From Candidatus Tectimicrobiota bacterium (lineage in GTDB: Bacteria; UBA8248): a stretch of 7,975 bases of DNA. Under the pieces are notes generated by a model. The model was not told the origin of the DNA. It worked only from the letters and a program-made list of their open reading frames with translations, and did no database searches. Where the stretch lies: NCBI GenBank assembly GCA_016184445.1, contig JACPCT010000274.1, positions 1 through 7,975 of the forward strand, given 5' to 3'. Within the stretch, counting starts at the first letter, position 1. Each line of letters begins with the position of its first letter. Position numbers and translations under genes: made by a program. Below are positions 1 through 4,599 of this stretch, piece after piece.

Positions 1-2
1 CC

Positions 3-542
3 GGCGAGCTCCTGGCCCAGGACACCTTCTTCGTGGGCCACATCAAGGGGGTGGGGAAGGTGTGGCTCCAGACGGTGGTGGACACCTTCGGGAGCTGGGG
101 CTTCGCCTACCCGCACACGGGCAAGCTCCCCGAGCACGCGGCGGCCGTGCTCCACAACGAGGTGCCGCCCCAGTACGAGGCATGGGGGCTGGAGGTCAAA
201 GCCGTTCTCACCGACAACGGGCGGGAATACCGCGGCAAGGAGAGCCACACCTACGAGATTTACCTGGCGCTGAACGACATCGCCCACAAGAAGACCCGGG
301 TGAACCGGCCCCAGACGAACGGCTTCGTGGAGCGCTTCAACAGAACGCTACTCGACGAGTTCTTCCGCAAGGCCTTCCGGGAGAAGTTCTACGAGTCGGT
401 GGAGGAGCTCCAGAAGGACCTGGACAAGTACCCGCGCTTCTACAACACGGAGCGGCCCCACCAGGGCTACCGCGACATGGGCAAGCGCCCCGTTGACACG
501 GTGGAGGCGTTCGTTCAATCGTCAGGGAAGGAGGCTAGTTGA
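3..542 (+). CDS. IS481/IS3-like DDE transposase, integrase core, 5' end outside window
   Basis: This is the C-terminal part of an IS transposase with a retroviral-type integrase (rve) core, which cuts and joins DNA ends during transposition. The frame is open from base 3, so the N-terminal helix-turn-helix part lies beyond the window edge. A GTG at 33 is only an internal codon. A full catalytic triad can be read: Asp in LLAQDTFF (codon 21-23), Asp in VLTDNGREY (213-215) and Glu in NGFVERFNR (330-332), with 38 residues between the second Asp and the Glu. The tail FYNTERPHQGYRDMGKRP is typical of IS481/IS3-type enzymes. The gene ends in TGA only 16 bp from the stop of a convergent, AT-richer gene, so the element borders the accessory cassette. 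I could not identify the terminal inverted repeat. The family is sure; the exact IS family is less so. Confidence 0.9.
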   Translation, partial: GELLAQDTFFVGHIKGVGKVWLQTVVDTFGSWGFAYPHTGKLPEHAAAVLHNEVPPQYEAWGLEVKAVLTDNGREYRGKESHTYEIYLALNDIAHKKTRVNRPQTNGFVERFNRTLLDEFFRKAFREKFYESVEELQKDLDKYPRFYNTERPHQGYRDMGKRPVDTVEAFVQSSGKEAS

Positions 543-558
543 ACACGCAATTGGGAAG

Positions 559-951
559 TCAGACAAATCGGTAGTAGAGGTAACGCAAAAGTAAAGTATA
601 GGCGAGGAAAATTGAGATGGTCTTTGTAATAAAGAAGAAGATGGCTGGCCAATTCATCCAACGAGGAGTATAAACCTCATCGTCTTCCGAGGCCCCAGAT
701 CTCTCTTTACACCAACCGCGAATTCCCCAAATCGCGGTTGCGATAACGTAGTGCATGAAGTCAAGGGCAAGCCCGATTAAAATGAGAAATGCCACAGGAA
801 TCAGTTGGGATGGAACTATCCATCCAGTTCCTACTTTATCTTCTTTAAATATCCAAATTAGCGCAATCCCAGCCAATCCAAGTTGTCTGGCAATGTCACT
901 TGATTTGCCAGAGTGCATATAATAGGTTTCTCTCCACTTCTCAAGTTTCAT
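559..951 (-). CDS. Hypothetical membrane protein, 130 aa, about three TM segments
   Basis: The predicted protein has a short amphipathic N-terminus (MKLEKWRETYYMHSGKSSDIARQ) and three clear hydrophobic stretches at about residues 24-35, 50-77 and 102-126. A charged loop at 80-98 (KERSGASEDDE) separates the last two. I do not recognise a named family, although the 'SGKSSDIARQLGLAGIALIWIF' region looks like a conserved motif. The ATG at 951 is the first in-frame start, but its ribosome site (AAAGG about 11 bases upstream) is weak, so translation may be coupled to the small basic ORF ending at 975. Base composition is much more AT-rich than the chromosomal genes to the right, and codons ending in A/T are common. 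This suggests the gene arrived with the adjacent IS. It is the last gene of a minus-strand cassette. Function is unknown. Confidence 0.75.
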   Translation of the reverse strand: MKLEKWRETYYMHSGKSSDIARQLGLAGIALIWIFKEDKVGTGWIVPSQLIPVAFLILIGLALDFMHYVIATAIWGIRGWCKERSGASEDDEVYTPRWMNWPAIFFFITKTISIFLAYTLLLRYLYYRFV

Positions 952-974
952 GTATGCTTTCGCCTTTCAACAAG

Positions 975-1109
975 TCATCTCCGTGCCATCCTGGGGCCAG
1001 TGCTTCCAGTACCCCTATGTTTTGAAGGCACCGCCTTCTTCTTGGCCGCTTTCTTTTTAGACCCCTTCTTCTTGGCCGCTTTCTTTTTAGACGCCGTCTT
1101 CGCCGACAT
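975..1109 (-). CDS. Small lysine-rich basic protein (44 aa) with KKAAKKK repeats
   Basis: This is a short ORF with an excellent start: ATG at 1109 preceded by TAGGAGGA (1123-1116), seven bases between GGAGG and the ATG. The peptide begins MSAKTASKKKAAKKK, repeats the decapeptide GSKKKAAKKK, and ends KHRGTGSTGPRMARR. It holds 18 Lys plus several Arg and almost no acidic residue, so it is extremely basic. It resembles histone H1-like tails and other Ala/Lys-rich nucleic-acid-binding peptides, which makes DNA or RNA binding, or binding to anionic membranes, a guess only. It ends 23 bases before the 130-aa membrane gene and starts 37 bases after the 45-aa ORF, so the three are probably co-transcribed. 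Low complexity means homology searches will usually mask it. The strong ribosome site and position between genes favour it being real. Confidence 0.6.
   Translation of the reverse strand: MSAKTASKKKAAKKKGSKKKAAKKKAVPSKHRGTGSTGPRMARR
1034..1092. repeat. Two-copy tandem repeat, 30-bp period, inside the Lys-rich ORF
   Basis: Bases 1034-1062 and 1064-1092 are identical over 29 positions. The period is 30 bp, an exact multiple of three, so each copy encodes the same ten residues (Lys/Ala-rich). Identity at third codon positions points to recent duplication, not selection on the peptide alone. Copy number could vary between strains without changing frame. Confidence 0.9.
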
Positions 1110-1146
1110 TTATGTTCCTCCTACGTGGTAGTTTCAATTCGCAAGA

Positions 1147-1284
1147 TTATTTTTTCCTAGGACCAGTGCTGGTGGTGGGCTTGGGACTGGTAGAACCCGT
1201 TTTTTCTGTAAATATTTTCGGCTTAGGAGAAGATTGAGGAATTGGTTTTGATGCTGGCTTACTGGGTTTGTTTTGGGAAGTCAT
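1147..1284 (-). CDS. Small Lys/Pro/Ser-rich protein, 45 aa
   Basis: ATG at 1284 is preceded by GGAGG (1299-1295) ten bases upstream, and it overlaps the TGA of an upstream open frame in an ATGA arrangement, a usual sign of translational coupling. The peptide starts MTSQNKPSKPASKPIPQSSP and ends TSPKPTTSTGPRKK. It is rich in Pro, Ser, Thr and Lys, has one acidic residue, and is predicted to be disordered. Its C-terminus shares the word STGPR followed by basic residues with the neighbouring 44-aa Lys-rich peptide, so the two may be related or share a partner. No known family is recognised. The gene lies in the AT-rich cassette, 37 bases upstream of the Lys-rich ORF. Confidence 0.55.
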   Translation of the reverse strand: MTSQNKPSKPASKPIPQSSPKPKIFTEKTGSTSPKPTTSTGPRKK

Positions 1285-1403
1285 GTCAGTATTTCCTCCG
1301 GGAGGGTCAGAGAAATCAGTTTTCCGAAAAATGTAAAAACAGATAGAACTATCGCATAAATTCCATCAGATTTCCATGAATCGTAGTCACTCCCCTTCCC
1401 CAC
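1281..1403 (-). CDS. Candidate 40-aa single-TM peptide (or 3' remnant of a larger gene)
   Basis: An open frame ends in TGA at 1283-1281, overlapping the next ATG as ATGA. Starting at the GTG at 1403, which has a G-rich purine tract just upstream, it would encode MGKGSDYDSWKSDGIYAIVL and continue through a hydrophobic stretch (about residues 15-34, with VLSVFTFFGKL) to PEEILT. That is one plausible membrane segment after a polar N-terminus. The frame stays open much further upstream, but that part is GC-rich and lies antisense to better candidates, so it is probably chance. Because base composition changes at about 1400-1420, this may instead be the 3' tail of a gene cut when the cassette inserted. 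The ATGA overlap is the main reason for reporting it. Confidence 0.35.
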   Translation of the reverse strand: MGKGSDYDSWKSDGIYAIVLSVFTFFGKLISLTLPEEILT

Positions 1404-1422
1404 ACAAAACCCCCTTCCCCCC

Positions 1423-1596
1423 CTAGCTGAAGTTCTCCTTCTGCAGCTCCTCGGCGAAGAGCTTGGCCTGCCTGAAGCACGCGGCGGGGCTGGGCGGGTT
1501 GAGGAGGTCGGGCTTGCCGGTGAAGGCGGCGACGTAGAGGTCCTTGGCGAGCTCGGCGATGAATTTCTCTTTCTCGGTTGCGTACAAAGGAGCCAT
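1423..1596 (-). CDS. Small conserved-looking soluble protein, 57 aa
   Basis: I chose the ATG at 1596 because it follows AAAGGG closely and begins a well-behaved sequence: MAPLYATEKEKFIAELAKDL, then VAAFTGKPDLLNPPSPAACF, ending RQAKLFAEELQKENFS. The frame is open upstream to 1689, but the extra residues are Arg-rich and overlap a hairpin and a possible promoter. The protein looks like two amphipathic helices (about 7-25 and 37-53) joined by a Pro-rich turn, with a single Cys at position 40. No signal peptide or membrane segment is visible. Composition is chromosomal (GC-rich), unlike the cassette that starts just downstream. I do not recognise the family. It is preceded by the terminator of hsp20, so it should have its own promoter. 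Confidence 0.6.
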   Translation of the reverse strand: MAPLYATEKEKFIAELAKDLYVAAFTGKPDLLNPPSPAACFRQAKLFAEELQKENFS

Positions 1597-1638
1597 GTTT
1601 TCCCTTTCGTCTTGGAGGCGTTCCCGTGCGCCCATGAA

Positions 1639-1660
1639 CCGGCCCGCCTGGAGGGGCCGG
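1639..1660 (-). promoter_or_regulatory. Hairpin in the leader of the 57-aa gene
   Basis: A perfect 7-bp inverted repeat, CCGGCCC (1639-1645) and GGGCCGG (1654-1660), encloses an 8-base loop about 43 bases upstream of the ATG at 1596. There is no T-run after it on the minus strand, so it is a leader structure and not an intrinsic terminator. Any regulatory role is inference. Confidence 0.35.
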
Positions 1661-1667
1661 CGGGAGG

Positions 1668-1676
1668 ATGATAGCA
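1668..1676 (-). promoter_or_regulatory. Possible extended -10 promoter for the 57-aa gene
   Basis: The minus strand reads TGCTATCAT at 1676-1668, a TGn extended -10 followed by TATCAT, in an otherwise GC-rich stretch between the hsp20 terminator and the 57-aa ORF. No good -35 is visible at the normal distance. Position fits a leader of about 65 bases. Motif match only. Confidence 0.3.
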
Positions 1677-1701
1677 CGCTCCCGTACATTCGTAGGGAAG
1701 C

Positions 1702-1746
1702 AAAAAACCGCCCCGGGCGGCGGCCGTGTACCGCCGCCCGGGGCGG
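1702..1746 (-). terminator. Rho-independent terminator of hsp20
   Basis: A perfect 16-bp inverted repeat (1708-1723 and 1731-1746) with a 7-base loop is followed on the minus strand by six T residues (complement of AAAAAA at 1702-1707). It lies 29 bases after the hsp20 stop codon. This is a textbook intrinsic terminator for the minus strand. The plus strand has no T-run, so it is one-directional. Confidence 0.9.
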
Positions 1747-1774
1747 TGAACTCCCCCCTCGGGAGGGGAGAGGC

Positions 1775-2209
1775 TTACTGGATGGCGATCTTGAAGGGCT
1801 TGGCCTTCTCGGTGAGGGGGATGCGGACCGTGAGGACGCCGTCCTTGAGCTCGGCGTGGGTCTCGGTCTCGGCGACGATGCCGGGGAGCGCCACGCGGCG
1901 GCTCACCGAGCCCATGCGCCGCTCGCGGCGGTAGTAGCGCTCGCCCTGCTCTTCGCTCCCGGCCTCGTAGCCGGCGCTGATGGAGAGGATGCCGTCGTGC
2001 ACCTGGACGTCGACGTCCTCCCGCTTGTAGCCGGGGAGGGAGGCGCGGACGACCATCTCCTTCTCGGTCTGGGAGATGTCGAGGGGCAGGGTGCCCTCCT
2101 CGAGCTCGAAGCTCTCCAACCCAAGGCCGGGCCGGAAGTAGGAGTCCTCGAAGAGGCGGCCGAAATTCTGGAGCAGGCTCATGGGGTCCCGGGTGACAAG
2201 GGTGGTCAT
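1775..2209 (-). CDS. Small heat shock protein, Hsp20/alpha-crystallin family
   Basis: This is a 144-aa ATP-independent holdase that binds unfolding proteins in the cytoplasm as large oligomers. The N-terminal arm (residues 1-40) has the usual DPMSLLQNFGRLFED start. The alpha-crystallin domain runs from about 41 to 133, with LPGYKREDVDVQVHDGILSI in its first half and the signature ELKDGVLTVRIP at 120-131. The C-terminus carries an I-x-I motif (Ile141-Ala-Ile143) used for oligomer contacts. Start: ATG at 2209 has AAGGAGA seven to eight bases upstream. An earlier in-frame ATG at 2257 would add 16 polar residues and swallow the ribosome site. The gene is monocistronic, with a strong promoter upstream and an intrinsic terminator downstream. 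Length is normal for the family. Confidence 0.95.
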   Translation of the reverse strand: MTTLVTRDPMSLLQNFGRLFEDSYFRPGLGLESFELEEGTLPLDISQTEKEMVVRASLPGYKREDVDVQVHDGILSISAGYEAGSEEQGERYYRRERRMGSVSRRVALPGIVAETETHAELKDGVLTVRIPLTEKAKPFKIAIQ

Positions 2210-2274
2210 GGTGTGTCTCCTTTCTGGTTCGTTGGTTCTGGGCCTTTTCCCAATCAATCCACGCGGTGTGTGCA

Positions 2275-2290
2275 GGGGGCCCGCGCCCCC
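2275..2290 (-). promoter_or_regulatory. GC hairpin in the hsp20 leader
   Basis: The minus strand carries GGGGGC-GCGG-GCCCCC, a 6-bp GC stem with a 4-base loop, about 15-30 bases after the predicted transcription start and roughly 65 bases before the hsp20 ATG. It could protect the mRNA 5' end. I see no pairing with the ribosome site that would make it a classical RNA thermometer. Confidence 0.4.
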
Positions 2291-2292
2291 AT

Positions 2293-2339
2293 TAATCTTA
2301 TCTGTTACGTAGTATATAATCTTAGCGTTTAATTGTCAA
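2293..2339 (-). promoter_or_regulatory. sigma70-type promoter of hsp20 with flanking TAAGATTA repeats
   Basis: On the minus strand TTGACA (2339-2334) is separated by exactly 17 bases from TATACT (2316-2311), a nearly perfect vegetative promoter pointing at hsp20, with an expected start near 2304 and a leader of about 95 bases. The 8-mer TAAGATTA occurs twice, at 2324-2317 (next to the -10) and 2300-2293, 24 bp apart on the same face of the helix, which could be an operator. No CIRCE element (TTAGCACTC-N9-GAGTGCTAA) and no sigma32 motif is seen. Confidence 0.75.
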
Positions 2340-2427
2340 TTTATTTCATGGTGGTGTTTTCAGGGATTTTTAATGAAAATAATAAAATATTTTGCGTCTT
2401 TTTTCCCGGGGGAAAGGTTGGGGGATC

Positions 2428-2447
2428 GGAATTTGATGGAATTTGAT
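2428..2447. repeat. Short tandem repeat, 10 bp x 2
   Basis: GGAATTTGAT occurs twice head to tail in the AT-richer part of the hsp20 upstream region. No function is evident. Confidence 0.8.
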
Positions 2448-2505
2448 GCTATGGCCCCCGGGCGGGGGGGGGTAGGTTGGCTTGGGGGGGCGTGGGGGCG
2501 GGTTC

Positions 2506-2870
2506 CGTCTGTAGGGGCGGGCCGGCTCGGCTCCGCCGAAGGCTTCGCCGGAGGCAGCCCGGCCGCCCCTACAAAGGGGGATGCGGATGGTGCCCGGCGG
2601 GCCTTCATGGGTCCGCAGGGGCGATGCATGCCTTCCTTCGCCCGCCGACCCGTTCTCCGCGGCAGCGGCGCTGCCGCTGCGGAGGGTGGAAGCGGGCTAC
2701 GCGAAGGCGGGGCATCGCCCGCTGGCGCGAGGGGGGCGAACACGGGGTTTCGCCACAGGTCATGGGGAAAGGGGTTTCCGGGGGCGGGTTTGAAACCCGC
2801 CCCTACAGAGGGGGGGCAGGTGTCATTTGCAGGGGCAGCCCGGCCGCCCCTGCGGATGATGCCCCGGGGG
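2506..2870. repeat. Intergenic cluster of GC-rich inverted repeats (REP/MITE-like)
   Basis: The 2340-2972 stretch has no credible gene. It holds several imperfect palindromes. (a) 2510-2573: TGTAGGGGCGG paired with CCGCCCCTACA (11 bp), enclosing a second near-palindrome around CTCCGCCGAAGG. (b) About 2652-2681: CTCCGC ... GCGGAG around a GGCAGCG/GCGCTGCC core. (c) 2781-2803: GGGGCGGGTT-TGA-AACCCGCCCC, a perfect 10-bp stem, followed by TACA. (d) 2830-2852: GCAGGGGC paired with GCCCCTGC. An 18-bp word, GGCAGCCCGGCCGCCCCT, is present in both (a) at 2553-2570 and (d) at 2834-2851. Such GTAGGGGC...GCCCCTAC units are typical dispersed intergenic repeats. Translated, they give the familiar spurious GAGFKPAPT peptide, so open frames here should not be called genes. 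Confidence 0.7.
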
Positions 2871-2972
2871 GGATGAGGCGGGTGTCCACGTTTTTCACGG
2901 ACGTTCACGCGGGAAAAATGGAGGGTGTCCGGGGGTTTCACGCTTATTAACGGATAATACCGCCTGTTTTTT

Positions 2973-3776
2973 TTATTCGCCCTCGTATTTGTGGCGCTTC
3001 CAGGAGTAGCCGGGCTCGAGGAGGGCGCCAGGGGCGGCGGCGGTCTCCAGGAGGCCCAGGGCGTCGAGCATGACTTGGCGCTGCTGGGCGGGGCGGCCGG
3101 GCTCCCCGAGGGGGTGGCCCAGGGGCCAGCGGAGGAAGAGGGCGCGAGGGGGCCGCACCTGGAGGGTGATCTCCTTGACGATGCTGACCGAGACGGTGGG
3201 GATCCCCGCCGCCTCGACCGCCCGCGCGACCAGACCCACGGTCCGGTTGCAGAGCCCTCAGGCGGGGGTGAGGAGGACGGCGTCGGCCCCCGTCTCGGCG
3301 AGCCTGCGGGCGGCCGCGGGGGCGGTCTCGCGGGCCAGCCTCCCGACGAGGGAGCCGTCCACGTGGCCCATGAAGCCCAGGTGCAGCGGCGCCGGTCCCT
3401 GGATGCGGCCCCCGGCCGCGAGCTCCGCCAGGCGGTCGAGGGGGAAGACGACGTTGATGTCCCGGTCGGCGTCGCGGTGGTCGTAGTAGTCGTGGGTGAT
3501 GACGAGCTCCCCGCGCGGCGCGCCCGAGGGGATCTCGCGGAAGGTGGGGTCGCCGTCCTTCTCCGCCATGTCGAAGGGCGCCTGGCTCTTGAGGTGGACG
3601 CCGCCCGTGGTCACCAGGGCGAGGCGGCACCCGGCGAGGGGTTTCGCGAGGGCCGCCCAGGGCTCGTCCCCGGCCGCCGGGGCGAAGCTCCGCCCCCGGG
3701 CCCAGCGGTCCACGAGGGAGGGGAAGAGGCCGAGCGCCCGGGCGATGAGGCGGTTCTTCGCGCGCCGGAGGACCAT
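2973..3776 (-). CDS. GrdB/PrdB-type selenoprotein (glycine/sarcosine/betaine/proline reductase B family), UGA = Sec173
   Basis: Two open frames in the same phase, 3776-3261 and 3257-2973, are split only by TGA at 3260-3258. Read through, they form one 267-aa protein. The first part shows family motifs: PWAALAKPL, LALVTTGGVHLKSQAPFDM, DGDPTFREIPS, THDYYDHRDADRDINVVFPL and LGFMGHVDG. The UGA falls in VLLTPA-U-GLCNRTVGLVAR, giving a UxxC redox motif (Sec173, Cys176), followed by EAAGIPTVSVSIVKEI. Many homologues have CxxC at this site. A SECIS-like hairpin follows the UGA. Family members such as GrdB and PrdB reduce glycine, betaine or proline through Sec. The true substrate here is unknown, and no GrdA, GrdC or PrdA partner is in the window. 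ATG at 3776 is preceded by GAAGGGGG. The gene lies 63 bases after DoxX on the same strand, probably in one operon. It requires SelA/B/C/D elsewhere in the genome. Confidence 0.88.
3229..3260 (-). promoter_or_regulatory. Bacterial SECIS element directly after the UGA codon
   Basis: After the UGA (3260-3258) come 10 bases, then an 8-bp stem ACCGGACC / GGUCUGGU (one G-U pair) closed by the loop GUG, ending at 3229. A hairpin in the coding region starting about 10-15 bases after UGA, with G and U in the apical loop, is the form bound by SelB in bacteria. The apical stem resembles E. coli fdhF in size and place. Seen by eye; no folding was run. Confidence 0.75.
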
Positions 3777-3839
3777 GACGCCACCCCCTTCCCGTCCGCC
3801 CGCCCAGGCGCCCGGTGCGGGCGGGGACGGGAGCGGGGA

Positions 3840-4307
3840 TCAGGTGAGGGAGATCCGGATGCCCTTGCGGGGGGACCTCAGGGTGAACATCCCGCCCCCC
3901 AGGAAGACCGCGGCCACCGTGGCGATGAGGAGGAAGAGGGAGTACTCGTAGCCCCACGCGGCGGCGCGGCCCTCGGCGGCGCTCACGACGACGCCCCGCA
4001 TGAAGAAGCCCTGGTTCAGATGGACGAAGAGCACCGCCCCCGCCATGATCGGCACGTTCAGCAGGGCCCCGATGCGCGGGTAGAGGCCGATGACCAGCAT
4101 GGCCCCGCCGGCGAGGTGGCCAAGCACGATGAACCAGGCGGAGACCAGCGGGAAGGGGACGCCGTACATCTGCTGGTTGGCCTGGGCGAGGGCCTGCACG
4201 CCGATCACGGCCCCGGCGTAGTACGCGTGCATGAGGTAGTAGGCCCCGAGCGCCAGGCGGAGGAGGGTGGCCCCGAAATCCCGGGCGCGTCCCATGCGGC
4301 TGTTCAT
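3840..4307 (-). CDS. DoxX family membrane protein
   Basis: This is a 155-aa inner-membrane protein with four hydrophobic helices, at about residues 12-35, 54-76, 79-98 and 122-141, the usual size and layout of DoxX/DoxD relatives. Family-like features are the GLYPRIGALL segment after helix 2 and GYEYSLFLLIA at the start of helix 4. ATG at 4307 was chosen because GAGGAGAG lies eight or so bases upstream and the protein begins directly with a polar tail and then helix 1. The frame is open much further upstream, but that region is the divergent intergenic spacer. DoxX proteins are linked to quinone or thiol redox chemistry and oxidative-stress complexes, though the biochemical role of most is not settled. 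Here it heads a two-gene operon with the GrdB-type selenoprotein, and it is divergent from the YHS gene. Confidence 0.88.
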   Translation of the reverse strand: MNSRMGRARDFGATLLRLALGAYYLMHAYYAGAVIGVQALAQANQQMYGVPFPLVSAWFIVLGHLAGGAMLVIGLYPRIGALLNVPIMAGAVLFVHLNQGFFMRGVVVSAAEGRAAAWGYEYSLFLLIATVAAVFLGGGMFTLRSPRKGIRISLT

Positions 4308-4599
4308 CCGTCTCTCTCCTCTGGGGACGGGGCGCGGCCCGCCCCGGGGAGGGGCGCAAGGCTCCCTGGGAGCGGCCCCGCCCATGAGCCCCGCGCGGCG
4401 CCGCCCCATATTGATCCATCTTCGTCCCCGATTCCAGGCCCAAAATGCCCCCGGCCCCCCGGACGGCCCGCGGCGGGGCAGGAATGGCCGGGCGGCCCCG
4501 GTTGTTCCCGCAACGGCGAAACAGAGCGGGGAAGGCGCCCCCTGTGGGACGGAGGCGCGGGGCAATCCAATGGGAATCAACCAGATGGAGGGCGGCGCG
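4308..4599. other. Divergent intergenic spacer between doxX and the YHS gene
   Basis: This 292-bp GC-rich spacer must hold the start signals for both the minus-strand DoxX operon and the plus-strand run. The only AT-richer patch is about 4408-4446 (CATATTGATCC and CAAAATGCC). No -35/-10 pair with acceptable spacing could be assigned on either strand. No RNA gene or riboswitch is recognised. Confidence 0.5.

Noticed and set aside
1281..1703. The full 140-codon minus-strand frame ending at 1281
   Set aside because: Its upstream two-thirds is Ser/Pro/Arg-rich and out of phase with the better 57-aa ORF; only the last 40 codons look plausible.
2506..2870. Possible CRISPR array
   Set aside because: Repeat units are unequal, spacing is irregular, and they are mostly palindromes with no spacers of constant length.
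2360..2950. Several open frames of 70-193 codons in the repeat region
   Set aside because: They translate inverted repeats, giving the well-known spurious GAGFKPAPT-like peptide, and have no ribosome site or codon bias.
2941..2980. T-run at 2967-2974 as a plus-strand terminator
   Set aside because: The only preceding hairpin has a 3-bp stem, and no plus-strand gene lies upstream.
3258..3260. TGA in the GrdB-type gene as a plain nonsense mutation or frameshift
   Set aside because: The frame is intact on both sides, the position coincides with the redox Cys/Sec column, and a SECIS hairpin follows.
2947..4443. A 498-codon minus-strand open frame
   Set aside because: It is out of phase with the real DoxX and GrdB-type genes on the same strand; Arg/Pro/Gly-rich shadow.
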